From Fratercula arctica (taxonomy: Eukaryota > Chordata > Aves > Charadriiformes > Alcidae): a stretch of DNA of 64,000 bases. A program made the translations under genes and the position numbers. A model generated the notes under the pieces. It worked only from the letters and a program-made list of their open reading frames with translations. It searched no databases and was not told the DNA's origin. Shown here piece after piece: positions 24,661 to 39,042 of the stretch (its first letter is position 1; each line of letters opens with the position of its first letter). Location of the stretch: NCBI GenBank assembly GCA_947846985.1, contig CANTUZ010000002.1:153941889-154005888 (forward strand), in the 5' to 3' direction.

Positions 24661-25248
24661 CTGCAGATACCTACCTTGTAGTGTTTAAAACTAGGGAAAG
24701 CAAACCACACTCCAGATGTTTGGGTGTATGTAAACTACCTATCTGGTTCCAGTGCAGCAGGTGAAGCCTTGGCTGGTAGAGTTTAGGATGCAGTTTGTTC
24801 AGCTAGATGTAGGCACCTACATTGTCATGACATGGGTCACACCTGAACCTCCACTGACCAAGCAGTTCTCCACTGCTCTAACGGGTGGACTGCTCCAATG
24901 TCAAAGCCAACAGTTTCCAAAATCTTTAGTTGTTGCTAAGGATCTTCACATTCACCCTATGCAATTCATGTCACCACTTCATTCCTTTTACCTATTTCTT
25001 TTGCTTTCCACCCCACCCCCTCAACTTCTAGTTTTTCTCTTCCAGTGAAAGCCTATCAGTCCATTCACAACCCATTACAGACACAGGAAACTGAATATGT
25101 CTTCCTTCCCTGCAGCAGTCACTTTCATATTTGAAAACTGTATAATTAAAATCATAAATTGGTAGAATTTGTGCTAGTTAAAAAATTGGTCACTTAAATG
25201 CATATGCCTTCACCTAGTATTAAATTGCTAGATCTAGCTGTAAAGCAC

Positions 25249-25252
25249 TTTT

Positions 25253-25283
<31 letters not shown>

Positions 25284-25286
25284 TTA
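25249..25286. repeat. T-rich (TTTTC)-like tract
   Basis: Runs of T separated by single C bases, followed by an AT-rich stretch and a 14-base A tract at 25334-25347. This is simple sequence. Confidence 0.85.
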
Positions 25287-26066
25287 ATTATTCTCTGGAT
25301 ATTTCAATTCTAATATGACAAAATAACAAATACAAAAAAAAAAAAAATCAGCTGAAAACTATGGAAAGTTATTACCAACTTCAAGATATTATGCAGTGTG
25401 TACAGAATCACATGATGCTCTGGGAAAAAAATGTTTCAATGAACCCTGTATTTCTATGCTAGAAGTGTTTTATAAGAAAATTATGAACACCCTAAAAGTC
25501 TGTCCAATGACACTTCTAGCAAAAAAGCCAGCATCAAAAGGTTTTGTCAGTACTTCAGCCAACTTCTGTTCCTTCTAACTTTTTCCTGACTGAGCTGTTC
25601 TTGAGCCCTGTACCTTAGACTAAACTATAACTCCTTCCTTAACTTCTGTGACTTTGTGTCCCTCGCAGAAATTACAAAGTGAACAAGAATTATTCTTTAC
25701 ATGGGATTTTACCAACTTCTCCAAAGACGTGTTGCTTAGACAAGGAAAATTTAAACTAGTGAAGGTAATGCTTTTAGACCTAGGCATATATTACTTTTTA
25801 AAACATGTATCCTTATTTCTTTAGGAGGGTGTGTATATAGACACATATAGAGATTTTTTATGCATACACAAATAATGCATTGTCTCCTAGACTCCTATAT
25901 ACTATATATAAATTATGCCTTTAAAAACCTATAGCACTCTTTCTTCTGTTATTGAATATAATTTGCTTCGATCAGTCTGAAATCCTTTGTATGTAATTTA
26001 TTCATAAACAATCGATTTCTCCTTGTCTATATTTTTGTTCTTCTCAGCTGTTTAGCTATTTAGCAG

Positions 26067-26189
26067 CCTGGTCTGGTGGGAGGTGTTCCTGCCCATGGCA
26101 GGGGCTTGGAACTAGATGATCTTTAGGGTCCCTTCCAACCCAAACCATTCTATGATTCTACAATTCTATGATTCTGTGATTCTATGATT
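26067..26189 (+). mobile_element. CR1 LINE 3' end with satellite tail
   Basis: This short fragment carries the end of the CR1 coding region and 3' UTR: 'ggtgttcctgcccatggcag', 'aactagatgatctttag', 'ggtcccttccaaccc'. It ends in a run of ATTCTATG-like units (26147-26189), which is the diagnostic CR1 tail. The rest of the element is missing, as is normal for a severely 5'-truncated insertion. The seven bases 'atttagc' occur on both sides, but CR1 usually makes no clear target duplication, so I do not rely on that. Confidence 0.93.
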
Positions 26190-28814
26190 TAGCCATGAAT
26201 TTAGCTATAAGTCAGTTTTATCCTAATCCTATTTAATTTACAATCATTTACCCTTAAACTTGCTATTTATCAGGTCAACACAGCGCTGGCTGAATTTATA
26301 ATCTCTGGGGAGCTATTTACCTGGACACATTTTTTGCATGAAAACCACCCCTGGAAATGCTAGTATTAGCAAACTGCTGTACTCAAAGATGTTCCTACCA
26401 TGTCTGCATTCAAGGCCATATATACCCTGAGGTACTGACCCTCTAAATTCAGCCCAGTTTGTTTTGCTTTTTTCATTTTTTTTTATTTTTCAACTCTAAA
26501 ATGAATGAAATCCAGCAAACAGTATAAAAAGAAGGTTTTTAAGAAGTGCCTACCATGTGTGCCTTCTCCACAAACACTGCCAATGGAAAGTCACATATAA
26601 AACCATCTATTTCCTACTGCTAATAAATATTTTGTTTCATTTTGTGAGGAGGCAGCATACACATTGTCTGTGAAAACCAATTAAAGTTCTGTGAACAGAA
26701 GGTTTCCGGAATCACACACATATGCTCTAGACTGATACTTGGAACGTTAAATAGAAACACTTGATAAATATGTCTGCATCTCTTTCATCTAAGCAATCCA
26801 GTCAGATTATGCAGTAAAATTGCAAGATCACTTGCAAAAGAGAATTGATCAGAACGCTGTTTTGCTTTATTGCAGTACTATAACCATCCTGCTTTCATTT
26901 TTCTAGCCTTTCATTTTGGGGCCTGCTGGGCATTGTTTTCTATGGGAACTACTGGATTAGGTCTATGTTTAGAAAAGCATTTCAACACATGACTAATTCT
27001 AAAAAAATGCAAGTATTCTCCTTGAAATCAATGGGCCTGCTTCTATAATCAAAGTTAAGCATCTCCTTAAATATTTCTTGGCCTGCGTCTACAATCCGTA
27101 ACACAGATGGACTAACAGCGGTAGCGAGTTTCAAGATGTCATAATGACAAAAAAGCCTCCATTATATCATTAATCTATCTAGATATTTACATGGCATGCA
27201 TCTCTATAAAAATTGCAGTACCTATCTTAAAGTGGCCAAGAGTGAGGTCATATTATTCCCCTAAATCTAGTCTGATTACTGGCTCTTTGTTACTGTCCTT
27301 CCAGGGCAGTTAGCTGAGCCACCCTGAATAATTGTGTGAACACACTGCGCCTACTGCAAAACCATAGCTGAGCCCACTGCTGCTGGACGCTTGAAACAAC
27401 CTCACCGGCTTTGCACTGAAGGGAGAGGAGAGTTTGTCAAAGGCACGTTTGCTGCTCAGCTAAGGACAGCTTCCAGTCAAGGGACAGCAACAAAGAGTTG
27501 GGGACAAGACCTTCTTAAACCACTCCAGCCACAAGAGGCTGTCTCAGTCGGTCCTACGTCTGCTACATGCCTCCAAAGCAACAAACACGTTTCCTGAAAA
27601 GTTCCCCTTGTTCCCACCTCCAGAGTCTGTTGACTATAAATCATTCCATAGATCGCTAGTTAGCTGGCTTCACATCCATAACACAGCAGATATTTCCCCT
27701 CCAGCATGAAGTCGTTCAGGCTCCATGGGGGATAATTCCTGAAGTAAAGCAGCGATCTCCGAGACAGAAGTTGCTTTCCATTCCACAAAGAAGAAGGGTT
27801 TGTTAATCATGCAACTATTTAAAAGTCACTCCCAACGTGTGCACCTGAGCTCAGAGCCTATAATTTATAATCTACCCACCCACACACATACACTGCAATC
27901 AGATCGCTGTTCCCACAGAAAATAAACGTGCTGAAACACAAGACCCAGCACTGTTCCAAGCAGTGATAAAACATTTGAAGGAAAGATACGGGATAGTTTC
28001 ATAAAGTCTCTGGGTAGCATAGAGGAGGAGCAAAGGTACCCTTCACCTGCTGCAGAGGGTTAAAATGCAAATGTACAGATGTAAAGGAGAGAGAGTTTCC
28101 TTTTATCCCATCTCACCTTCTTTCCAAATCAGGCCTTGATATCATGGAAATATGGCTCCCAATGCCAAAAGACAACCAGTGGTTTAAAACATGTCTTAAT
28201 TAAAGGTTTGAGGGCTACTCAAAAAACCCTGAAAAATGAACTCCTCAACACGTCACTTTCCCATCCGATATTGCCTCTAAAATCAAGCAGATCTACAGGG
28301 GGAGAAACCATCAACAAACAAACCAATAAACAAATAATTTGGTGGAACTTTCTAACAAGAAACTCACAATAAAATATTGGAATCTTAAAGTCTTTGGAAT
28401 CTTAACATCTGCATCCAGTGGAATGAATGAAGAGCTTCGTGGCAGCCATAGACCTTGGCCATTTATAGCCATGTCCTAGCATATAAACTTGTTTGGCATA
28501 GAACTACACCTCCCAGGAGGCCTTGGAAGTCCCTTCCCTTGGAAGAGTGTAGTACCTCATTTAACAGCCAGTTATATAATGTGCAGCTAGTTCAACTTTT
28601 TACCTCTCTTCAGGATGAAGGCAAGTGCTGATATACCAGAATTTTTCAAAAGGCAGTTATTCCATTTTCTCAACTAATTTCAAAGAAGACATTGCCAACT
28701 TCCTGCTGGCATTCTGGTGTGTGTCCTTACCAAAATAACCATGAACTTGAGTGTCCTCTAGTAGGGTAGGTAGCTATGAAGGTTCCTGGCACTGGAGTAC
28801 CCAAGCACATCACA

Positions 28815-28975
28815 AATATTAACGGAGTTATCCTTCCAACATTGCTATGAGGCTCTATTACCCCCATTTTGCAAATAGAGAATTGAATTTCAAAGTCACT
28901 TGCCCAAGGCAACACAGGAATTTTGTACTGGTGCCAAGACTGAGCCCACATTTCTTGAGTCCTCATCCAAAGCGT
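28815..28975 (-). repeat. MIR-like (CORE-SINE) relic, best example
   Basis: The plus strand is a clear reverse complement of the MIR core. 'attgctatgaggctc' and 'cccccattttgcaaatagag' are followed by 'gtcacttgcccaaggcaac', and then by a block like the tRNA-related half ('tggtgccaagactgagcc'). In the intact family the same blocks read TGTGACCTTGGGCAAGT and CCCCATTTTACAGATG. The order and spacing agree, so this is unlikely to be chance. The insertion would be very old, predating the bird radiation. Confidence 0.7.
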
Positions 28976-31867
28976 CTGTTCTCTTCTACCCTCTTATGCA
29001 AGACAAAAAAGCAACTTTTGTGCCTCAACATTTTCTGTTGGCCTAAGCTATAAGCTATTTTCTCACACATGTGATCGTAAAAGATGCCAAAGTGAGCTTT
29101 TATTTTGGGATAAGAGATAGCGCTTCCATACAGGGGGACCAGGATTTGATTTGCAGTCTTGCTCTTTCCTTGGCTGTCAGTAATCACAGCCCCTGCAGAA
29201 AAAAGGAGTGCTCTGTGTTGCACAACCTACATGATTGCTCTGGATGATTAAGAAATGGTATTAATACATTCCATGGATGAACTATCCAATCTTCCTTAGC
29301 CTGAGGGATAGAAACTAAAATCCTGGGCCTAGCTGGAGAATTCAAGAGAGTAGAAGAGCATCACTGGAGAAGAAATAATAGTACTGGCTCACATTTGTTT
29401 GGCCTTTCTTTGAGTGCACTGACCAAATGTGCAAAAACATACCAAACGTTTTAAGGAGGAAAAATAAGCAAATCTCACACAAAGAGCCTTGCATACATGA
29501 TGTTTTCTGTTTGCTTAGGTTCACATCTCCCAGGTTTTGCTCTTAATTTATTGCCCTCAAAGATGCATGTCAAAGCCCACACAGAACTATTGTATTTTAT
29601 TTAGTTCAAGACCAAATATTCTGATTTTCCTACTATACCATAACTCTGGGTACATGTGTTCAAAATTTGCTCCAGGATCCAGGCAAGACTTTTAACTAAC
29701 CCAGAACAAGGTTGAGATTTGTCATTCTACGCACATTCAGAAACAAGCTAGAAGAACCTACAGATCTCCAAGGTGACATTACAGTCCTCATCCTCACAAT
29801 GCTGAGGGGCTGTTAAGCATCTATTGCACAAAATAGTAAAATATTTATGTCAACAACTTAAAACACAATCATAAATTATGTATTTAAGACCCCTTAAGCT
29901 GAATATGCACATCTTAGTCATAAACTGGTGTTTTAGCAAATATCGCAGTAACTTGATACTGAGATTTAAAAGCAAGATTCCATGGTCCTCACTCTGGGGT
30001 GGGGGGGGAACATGATGCATATCAGATGTATTTGAGAGCAAAAACAGCCTGGAAATGCTTGCAGTGGTGTCTGTCCTTCATCTTCCAGATACTCACCAGA
30101 GTGACATCCCCACTGTCCTCATCAATGGGCATCTTAAAAAAAGTGCATAGTCTTGTGACTTCCAAGCCCATGACTTTTCCTGTCTCATCCTGTCTCACAC
30201 TAAATGCATAAAAAAGACAAATATTTCCTAAACTCCAACTCTACTAACAGCTTCTAGCCTAATGACATAGAAGTTTCTTTTTCATTAATACGAAGCTATG
30301 AAAAAGTAAATAATTTTTTCAGTATTTCTTGAATTTTTTCAGCCAGGACATTCAGATATCCTGACACAAATATCTTGACACTTCCTGGCTGATGTTCAGA
30401 TTAGATTTGCTGGGCTGGGCTTCAGTGTGACCCATTACAGTGATGGAAACCATCTGTTAAACTAGGGTGTAGAATGAGTAATCTTCAGTATTTGAGGATG
30501 CTTTTGTCCTTCAACACTATTTGGTTTCAGGTTCTCTCTCCAGTAGTTAAAATCACGCTTAGAGAAAAATAACCACAGTTAGAATTAAAGTTTGCACACA
30601 CTTTGAACTCCTATAGAAACCGGGAAGTTAGACAGAGTTTGTAGGGCACAACTTACTCCATAATGTTTAGGTCATGTGAGGATATTTTATTGTATACCTA
30701 TTAATTAAGGTGTCATGAATTAATTAGGCACAATGCCACTAAAAAGCTATGATAAGCAGTGCATCTTATATGCTAATAGTTTGGGCGTCTCTTACATAAG
30801 TGAATCATCCCTATTTCCCAAATCAACAATTACGCTGTGCCCTGTGGGTAAATGCCTTTCACAGAAATTATTCCCAGAACTTCTTCAGAGAACATCTGAG
30901 ACAGCACTGGAACATCACTAATTTATCTTTCCGCACCTATGTCGGAACCCTTTTGGCCAATAATTCTTGTACTCATGTCCCCACCCCAGGTGTGAGGTCC
31001 TACTCCTACCTTTGAATTGTCTTTGGGATCATGGCCCTGTTACAGCTCCCGCCCTGCAGTCTGAAACCACTGCTCTTGATGGTTGCTTTGTACCTGTGCC
31101 CAAAGGGCAGTGCTCTGCTCTCAGAGTAACCTCCCATTCTCGGAAAGACTACCCAGGAAGGGGCATAACTTAAGATGAACTTGAATACCCATCCCTTTCA
31201 AAGCTGAGTTTTCTGAGGCGGTGAAATAGCAAGCTGTGATGATAAAAAACCCCAACTTCTAAGAAAGGTACATAGTAAAGAAAACCACATCTAAGTAAGA
31301 GAAAAATGCCTAAAATGTACCAAGGTTAAATATACAAGGCTCTTACAAAGTTAGAGAGGTTAAACTGTCAAGTCCTGTCAGATATTTCAAGCAGTAAAAA
31401 TGGCACCCATAACTACATCAGCCAAACAGGACAACGCGTCCTCCTGCTCCAGGCTACAGGTACCAGCTGGGGCACAAGTGCTCAGCACCTCTGAAAATGA
31501 AAGCAATCATTGAGGCAGACAGATGAGGCTGCCTCAGTCCTGAAAGTTTCACTGTTTTTTTTCCCTGAGGGATTGATGAAATGACAGTAAGGTAAAAGGT
31601 TGCCAGGTTTCAGCTACTGTCCTGCTATTCTACACTGTCCCCAAGTCCAGCTGATATGACTTACTCCTCTCTCAGGGAGAGGCATGTTCTTTTGTGTTAC
31701 CTGATGTTATATATCATCAGCATCTCCAGAGGCTTGGAATAAACTCATCCTTTCATTGCAAGACACCTGTGGACACCTACAGCATGAGCACGTGGGACCT
31801 GAGGCACTTTGGCAAGCCCATACGGAAAAAACTAGGCGTCTCTGTACTATGAAGTACCACAGCAGTT

Positions 31868-31901
31868 AAAAAAAAAAAAAAACAAAAAAAACAAAAAAAA
31901 A
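31868..31901. repeat. A-rich tract
   Basis: Three adenine runs are separated by single C bases. This is simple sequence with no visible body or duplication. Confidence 0.85.
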
Positions 31902-31974
31902 TCTGTGTATCACTCTGGGGGGATTTGGGCACCTAAAATCTGCCTCAGCTGGAACCTGAGCAAGTAACTTTTCA

Positions 31975-32070
31975 GCTGCCATCCAAAATGATTTGTCTGA
32001 GATTACACAGCAGAGCTGCAAAAATGAAATCTAAGCCTCTCAAACCGCAGTTTAAGCCCCTGCCAGTAAC
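31975..32070 (-). repeat. MIR-like fragment
   Basis: 'atgatttgtctgagattaca' followed by 'cagcagagctgcaaaaatg' and 'aaatctaagcctctc' resembles the reverse complement of the MIR middle (TGACTTGCCCAAGGTCACACAG then CAGAGCTGGGATT). Only about 90 bases align by eye. Confidence 0.4.
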
Positions 32071-34864
32071 CCATGCTTTCCTCATTTATAGCTAACAATC
32101 TCACTATCTGGACTCTGCTCAGCTAGAATTGACAGTGGTGTAAATTACTGCAATAAGGACACTCAAGAAGCTGCACCCAGTACATTTTCACTCTGGTCAC
32201 TAATGCATCAAAGCAGAGAGACAGAAAACACAAAGAATATTATTAGCATTGACCTAACTGCTTTGCCTAAGAAGCATCTGCAACAGAGCAATGTGGGCTA
32301 AGATGTTAAAGAGCTGCATCTATTGCATTCCTCTAAAGCCAAATTCAGTGTGGTCTGCAGGCGTCTCTATTGATCTCAATGAGATTTGTATCAGACTTCC
32401 ATACTGAATGGTTAAGAGCTGCTCGGCAGGGTGAGCTGTCAAGGAAAGGATGTACTTACAATTGCATTTTGACGAAAAAAGGGAAACAGGCTTTCCAAAG
32501 TACAGAATGTTTTTGCTGTTACTGGGATGCTTTCTAAGCCCTCCTGTTCCCTCTGTGCTTTAATTCCTTTGTTACAAAAACCACAAACACCTTCCGGGCC
32601 AGGAAATCCAATATCTCTGCAAGTAATTATCTTTACACACAATAGACACAGAAAGCATTGTCACCACTTGAGAAGTGCATATGGCTAAAAAGTTTACATG
32701 TAGATATTCTTGGGCCAACAGTGCAGGGTGAAGCAGGCTGATGAAAGAGCTAAAAGAGAGAATGAGGCAGATGCTTTTAAAAACAACATATTTTTCAGTC
32801 TAATTTTCGGTTTTGTCATTAAATTAGGATTTTAGTAACCTAACCAAATTAATAGATGATCTAGATCCAGCCAAGTCCATGAAGTAAGGCAAAGCAAGAA
32901 TAGAAACCAGTAATCCTGCCCGCTCCATCCATGAGTGATTAGTCAGACTCTCAGTTCTTCTGTAACAGTTTTCCACACCCTAGCTCTCAAAACACTGTTT
33001 AAAGAAAAGCCGTGGATCACTGTTACAGGAGAATAAAGAAGCTAAGTCATGCCAAAGATCAATGTCAGTGTAAATTATAGTCCTAAACCAGTATTCTGGG
33101 GCCTTAACTGTTCCTGACTGTGCCTCTTCATAATAGCAAAAACAATGCATTTAATTTCTAAGACCATAAAATGAAGAAAACAAGAATGCATGCTAATTAG
33201 TAAATAACACCAAGCTAGTTTTTGCTTCTCTGACTACCATTAGACATTACCTTAATGCTTGAAATAAGACAACTCTCCAATAGCAAATCACCATTTGAGA
33301 GGAGCAAGTGTCCTGTGTCTCTGTTCAGGTTGTTCTTTAATAGCACGTAGATACCTCAAACCTGAATGGCCTTATGGCCTTCTGGTCATCTGGTCTTCCG
33401 AAGCGTAAGTTGAGTACTCCACAGGTGATTGCAAGGACATAAAACCTGTCTCCCTATACCCTTCTGCTAAGGGCATGTAGGAGACATACCTACAATTAGG
33501 CATTCCCATACGTACAGATCTACAAATGGTTCACAGAACCAGAGGCTCCAATTTAGAAAATGGAGCCCCCTGAAGGCTGAGGAAAAGTGTTGTTGGTAAA
33601 ACGATCCCAGAACACAAATGTTAGTCAAAAACCTACTGGTTAAAACACAGATCTGAAAGTGGATGCTCTTCTCTCCCGCAGAGCTGGAGTTTCCAAGGTG
33701 CATATGTGGGGAAACAGCTTTGGTGGATGCTCTCCCCAGCTTCAGGACCTTAGAGTTTTCAGACTGCTGCCAGCCTGGCAGCCTTGGGAGACCACACTCT
33801 TCTGGGACATCTGGGGTTTTACGTGCCAGCAGTACTAAAGAAAAGCAGAGGCCCTGACAAGTTGAACTTTGTCCAGAGACATTGAGACCATCCTGAGAGA
33901 GGAGACCACTCTCCAGGACTAATGGGAAACTAGGATCATAGAAGCCTTGAAAAGCATGATTAAATCAGGAAGTTCAGCTAATATGTGGTTTTTTTCTATG
34001 AAAACATTTTAATTATTTAAAAAAGGGCATGAAAAATGTCATTTTGTTTTTTAGCTTTCTAGTCTGTAAGAAATACACAACTTATATTTTTGTTTTGAAA
34101 TAGCAAGAGTTTTCCTCATCCTCAGCTCTAATTCATGCCCAGGGCTATGTTATGCTAAGAGGCTATTAATTTAGTGGATAGACTCAGCCACATATTTTTT
34201 TCCCCTTGATAAACTAAGCAAGCATGAGGTCACCACAAGGGCTTGAAAATTGCAGCATGGCAGTGGAGTGGCAAATGGCCGGAGAACAGACAAACTTTTA
34301 GACAAGAAGCCCAAGAAAGTCTGCTTCGGTGCTAGTACCAGCTTTCATCTTTGAACAGTTCTCCTTACCCAGGTCTAAACACTGACACCATTTCTAACTC
34401 AGGGAATGCCTGAGCCAAAAATCCCTGAAAGCAGACAGGAGGGAAGGATCGCTGCATATTTACCCTGTTCTTACTCTCTTGTGTAGCTATACCCTTCCTT
34501 TGTGCTCCTACCCAACCTCAGAGGGAAGATGCTGGGCTGGAGTGCCCTTTGGGCTGACCCTGTACAGCTGCTCTGAGGCTCTTCTGTTTCTGCTGCGTTT
34601 CAGAGGAAACGATTTTCTCTTATTCCCAATTATTGTCAACAAACAGCAAATCCCTCCAAAGCCATTTTTGACGGAGTCAACCTAAGCGCTTGCATTCAAG
34701 GATTTGTGACACGCTGCTGGAGTGAAAACAAAGAAAATGTAAACAGCTAATGCTTTTGCCAGAAGTATGCAAGAGTCTGTGTGGGAAAGGATATGATATA
34801 AGAGCTTGTGTGATCATACATTCTTTTATTAAAATAAAACCTTTCACAACAATTCCTAACATGA

Positions 34865-34882
34865 TTTTTTTTTTTTTTTTTT
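34865..34882. repeat. Poly-T tract
   Basis: Eighteen thymines. No minus-strand retroposed body is recognisable beside it. Confidence 0.9.
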
Positions 34883-37800
34883 CAAATATCACCATTCATT
34901 AAACAAAGCTTGCCTGTGCAATTATCAAATATGTAAGGCTTGTGATATGAGGTAGATCCCTCTATGGGTGTATTTCAAATTGTCATTGTTTAATTATTAA
35001 CTGACTCCATCGTGTTTTCTTTCGATATGTGTTCTTTATTTCAGGAATACATCCTGCAATGTTAAATGGAAAGATAAGCTCAGCCAAGTATCTGAGGGAT
35101 AAGATGAAAATCAGCCTGTGTATGTTTTCTCACCTTCCTTTTCACAGCTATCCCAAATTATTGCCACAGCCAACACAGGGAAAGGAAAGAAAATTCACTC
35201 TGCAGAGTTACACTGGGCTTTGGGGCAGAAGACACCAATTCCCCTACGTCCTTCTCATCCTTGCCTTAGTGATCTCATAAATGTGAAACAAAAAATGTTG
35301 CACCATGAAGGTTTAAAGAAAACACCACCTTGGAACTGACTGCCACGATAGGTATGGGCAAAATTTATTCTTATTTACAGGGTTTTTTTCAGGCAGTTGT
35401 TTATTTGTCCCAGCACACAGTTTGGGTGATCTCTTCATAAAAAGCAGAAGCGTGATAAATAGAAAAGTCAAGGAATGGTTTCATAAGTGTCAAAGGGGTT
35501 TGTTTTGACATTGCTAAATCAGACTGTTTTGGCTCAGAGTGGGGTGGAGAAACAAGGAGACAGGGACGCTATTCGCAAAACTACCCCATGGTGGGGGATC
35601 CTGTTCTGGCATCTCCACGGTAAGGTAGCCCACTGCAATGTAGAAGACACACATTCGCTCTGCTCAGAGTTTACCTGAATCAAAGACTTTTTCTTTCTCA
35701 GAAGAGGTGCTGACTGAGAAGTTTGCCACTCATTCTGAAGTGGCACTCTTTCATGTTTAAAAAGTCAGTAGAAGAGCCACTGGAACCCACTGGTGCTCTT
35801 TTCCAGGTGAGTACCCTTATGGCAGGCTATGATTCTGTCTTGAATGTAAGTGTAAATGTACATGACTGTAAATGAGTACTTGTAGGTTGATATAAAATGA
35901 AAGCCCTTCAATCGGAGTGGATGATAAAGCACCAGTCCAGAATACCTACAGACCGTCAGTGTTCGCACACAAAATGAGATATCAGATTTAAAATCTCTGC
36001 TTTATTTGAGGTTAAAAGGGTATTTAAACCCCTTCAAAGTATCCTAAGTGAGGGTTTTAAAGAAAAAAGTAGAGCTGCTTTGTGTGAATTTTTATCAGCG
36101 TCCTTCCCAGAATAATTGTTCCAGAAAAAGCAAAATATTTATTCAGTCCTAACTTTGTTTTACCAAAGGTTAAAAAAATATTAGTTTCGGGTGGATGTAG
36201 AATTTTGGGGTGTTCTTGGCATGAAGTTTCCTGGGAGACAACTAAGCCAAGAAAGCCCATGAGGACTGTATTTTCCCTTTCTCTATACCTCCTGTCCCAG
36301 CAATCCAACATGCACAGAGGGCTGCCCCATAGTCCAGACTGCCTCCGAAGCAGACAACTTGCAGATCAAGCACCTGGGCTATGGATGTGAAAGAGACCTC
36401 AGGATGAACAAAGAATGACTCCATCCCATCATGAGGAAACTTTCTAGATGAGGGAGGCTTGCTGCCCAAAGAAACTTGTGTAGGTACAATCTGCACTTAC
36501 CTAGCTTAGCAACTAAGTTTTCTAGATGTGGAAGAAAGACAGCTGAGCAGTTTCAGTTCCACAGGTCAATATCTCCTCGTCAGTGAGATAAAATGCTTTT
36601 TCTTTTGTCTTGAAAACATTTTTTCCAGACCATCTTCCTCCTTTCTCAATAAATGCAAATCATTCCTCACATGCTTAAAGCAGCAATGCACTGAATGTTC
36701 CCCTCTGTCCCTTCTGCCTTATCAAGCTTCCGATTCCTAATTAAATATATAAATTCTAAAAGTACATTTTAACCATTGGCAATTGATTCCCTTCGGAACA
36801 AAAAAGCCTTCCTCTAGAGCAAGTTACATGAAATCACTTGACTCAACAAGCTAAACTAACTTCCTTTTGCCTAACCCAACCTTTTAGTGGTTGGCAATGC
36901 TCCAGCGCTTCTGATTAAGGGAAAAGATGCTGAAGGGCCAGATTTTTGAAGGTGCTGAGCACCGACAGCACATGTTGGTTTAAGCTGATGCTGCAGATGC
37001 CGGGCCTCTGTACCATCCTGCCCCATGACATCAATTCACTTTCTCTTGGTGTGATGGGATATCACTTGTTTTTCTTTTCTCGAACTATCAAAGTTAAATT
37101 CCACAGAACAGTGATGTTTATCTCTTTCTGAGCTGAGCTGCAGAACAGTATTTGCATTTGAAACATCAAGTACTTCTACACCCACTTCTCCAAACAGAAC
37201 CACTACAGGGTTTAGAGTTTGCACCTGTACTTTCCATTGCTGCTTTGATTTATTCCAGCTAAAAGCAAAACTGAAAATTGGAGTTTTTCATTTCAAGTGC
37301 TGGACTGGTCCTCCAAACGGGTGTTCAGACCTCGACTCTGCCATTCGTTCCTTGTGCAGCTCTCACTCGTGAGCAATGCATCTGTGAAATGGAGATGATG
37401 TGGTTTCCTTTCCCCTGTTCTTTCATCCTTTCTCTTGACTAGTTGGACAACAAGGTCTGCCGGAGGCCCTCAGCTGAGGTCTTCAGGATCTAATGCTATA
37501 ATTTTACAGCTTTTTTCAAAATTATGCTAAGGAGTTTAGTGTTCAAAACTTTGGGTGTAACCCCTATGGGGACTTGCTACAGAAATATCAACTCCAATGC
37601 TCTGGCAGTGCAAAGCTGTTGCTGGGTGCTCAGTCACATTGCTATCATACATCTCAGGCAGACCACCTCTACTGGGAGAACAAATAGCATGCACAGAAAA
37701 AGGGCTAAACAGAAGGAATCTGATTACCAAGGGCCAAAGAGACTAAGTGTCCCTGAATGACTTACTGCTCACTGCTGGCTGAAACATCTCCCCCTTATCC

Positions 37801-38929
37801 GGAGAAGAAGAAGTTCTCAGGACTAAGACAGTAAAAACCTTTGCCATAAACTCTCTTCTTCTCTAAGTTTTATAGAAAGTCCATGACAGGATTTAGGTTT
37901 CACATTACAAACGGAATGGGAAAAAAAAGGATGAAGAAGCTGAAGAGGCAAATGATAATTCCTTAGAAATCACTGTGAGTGCCTCACTGAAAGCCACAGG
38001 GTCGGAAGGAAACACTGAACGTTTGTGTCTTCCTGTGCTTCAAAGTAATTTTCTTTCCATTTGGCTTTAAAGAATGTCATTTTGGTTGGCTCCGTGGCTC
38101 TTGCATCAGGACAAACGGTGTGCCTTTCACAATGACTCTGTGCTGATATACACCCGAAAGCTAGAGGGGAGCAAAGGGGGAACAGAAATGAAGCTTTACC
38201 TACGAAGATAATCAAAGGAGGATTTTTTTAGCATGTGCTTCTTTTTTTTTTTCTTTTCCTATTTATGAGAAGGGTTGGGGGAAAAAAGGTGTTGATGTAA
38301 TAGATTTTCAGAGGAAATAACAAACGAGCAGATGAGCTCAGCACTGCCAGCCACAGGAGCATAAATACCTGGGAGAAAAAATATTCAACTTCATTGTTGC
38401 ATACTCCACCTACAACATAATCTCTTTCTATGGGATAATAACAAGTCATGGATAATAATTTTCAGATAAAAGTCAACAAATAGGAACAATGTCAATATTG
38501 CTGCAACATTTGACAACACTCTCGGTACCATAAAATCTGAGGTACAGCAGTATTCAGTGTAAGAAATGCTGGTACGCTTACTCAAAACTGATAACTTTTA
38601 AATGCCAATGATTTCATAGTTTAATTTAAGTGAATATCATCAGTGTAGGACCATAAGGGTGTGAAGATGACTGGTCAGTTTGTACATTCAAAAGCCCACT
38701 GGAATCAACAGAGACGTTCATCGCTTGATCAGTCTGACTACAGATTTCTCTTGTCCTGGGTAAATATGTGGTTTTCAGATGAGAGAAATTTGGCAGAGGT
38801 TTTTGATGCATGACTCAGAACTCTATCCCTCTCTAGCTTACAATTTGGAAGTTCTTGAAGTTCTTCTTCCCCATAAGTTGCTGAGATATCTCCACTTGTC
38901 CACCTACAATGTAAATAGGGTCTTCTACC

Positions 38930-38945
38930 AAAAAAAAAAAAAAAA
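38930..38945. repeat. Poly-A tract
   Basis: Sixteen adenines, about 100 bases before the splice-acceptor-like site at 39042. No processed pseudogene is evident upstream of it. Confidence 0.85.
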
Positions 38946-39042
38946 TGTATTTTGTAATCAGAAGCAAAATATTTTCGTGCTTAATTTTATTTAAATAAGC
39001 AAATCCAGACTTCTTGGGTGCCGTTTATTTCTTTCTTGCAGG

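Larger units (their letters stand above)
10861..26066. other. No gene recognised; long unique-looking stretch
   Basis: I see no gene in these 15 kb. The longest frames are 128 codons (14694-15080 plus), 114 (23081-23425 plus), 109 (22064-22393 plus) and 109 (17681-18010 minus). None shows a known domain, several overlap frames on the other strand, and flanking splice signals are not persuasive. An ATG-started 98-codon frame at 12185-12481 has a hydrophobic N-terminus but nothing else to support it. Simple repeats, palindromes and a possible MIR piece are listed separately. Conserved noncoding elements may be present but cannot be recognised without alignment. Confidence 0.6.

Noticed and set aside
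37325..37410. Possible MIR-like fragment ('actctgccattc ... atctgtgaaatggagatgat')
   Set aside because: The two short blocks are in the right order, but the sequence between them does not match and the score by eye is too low.
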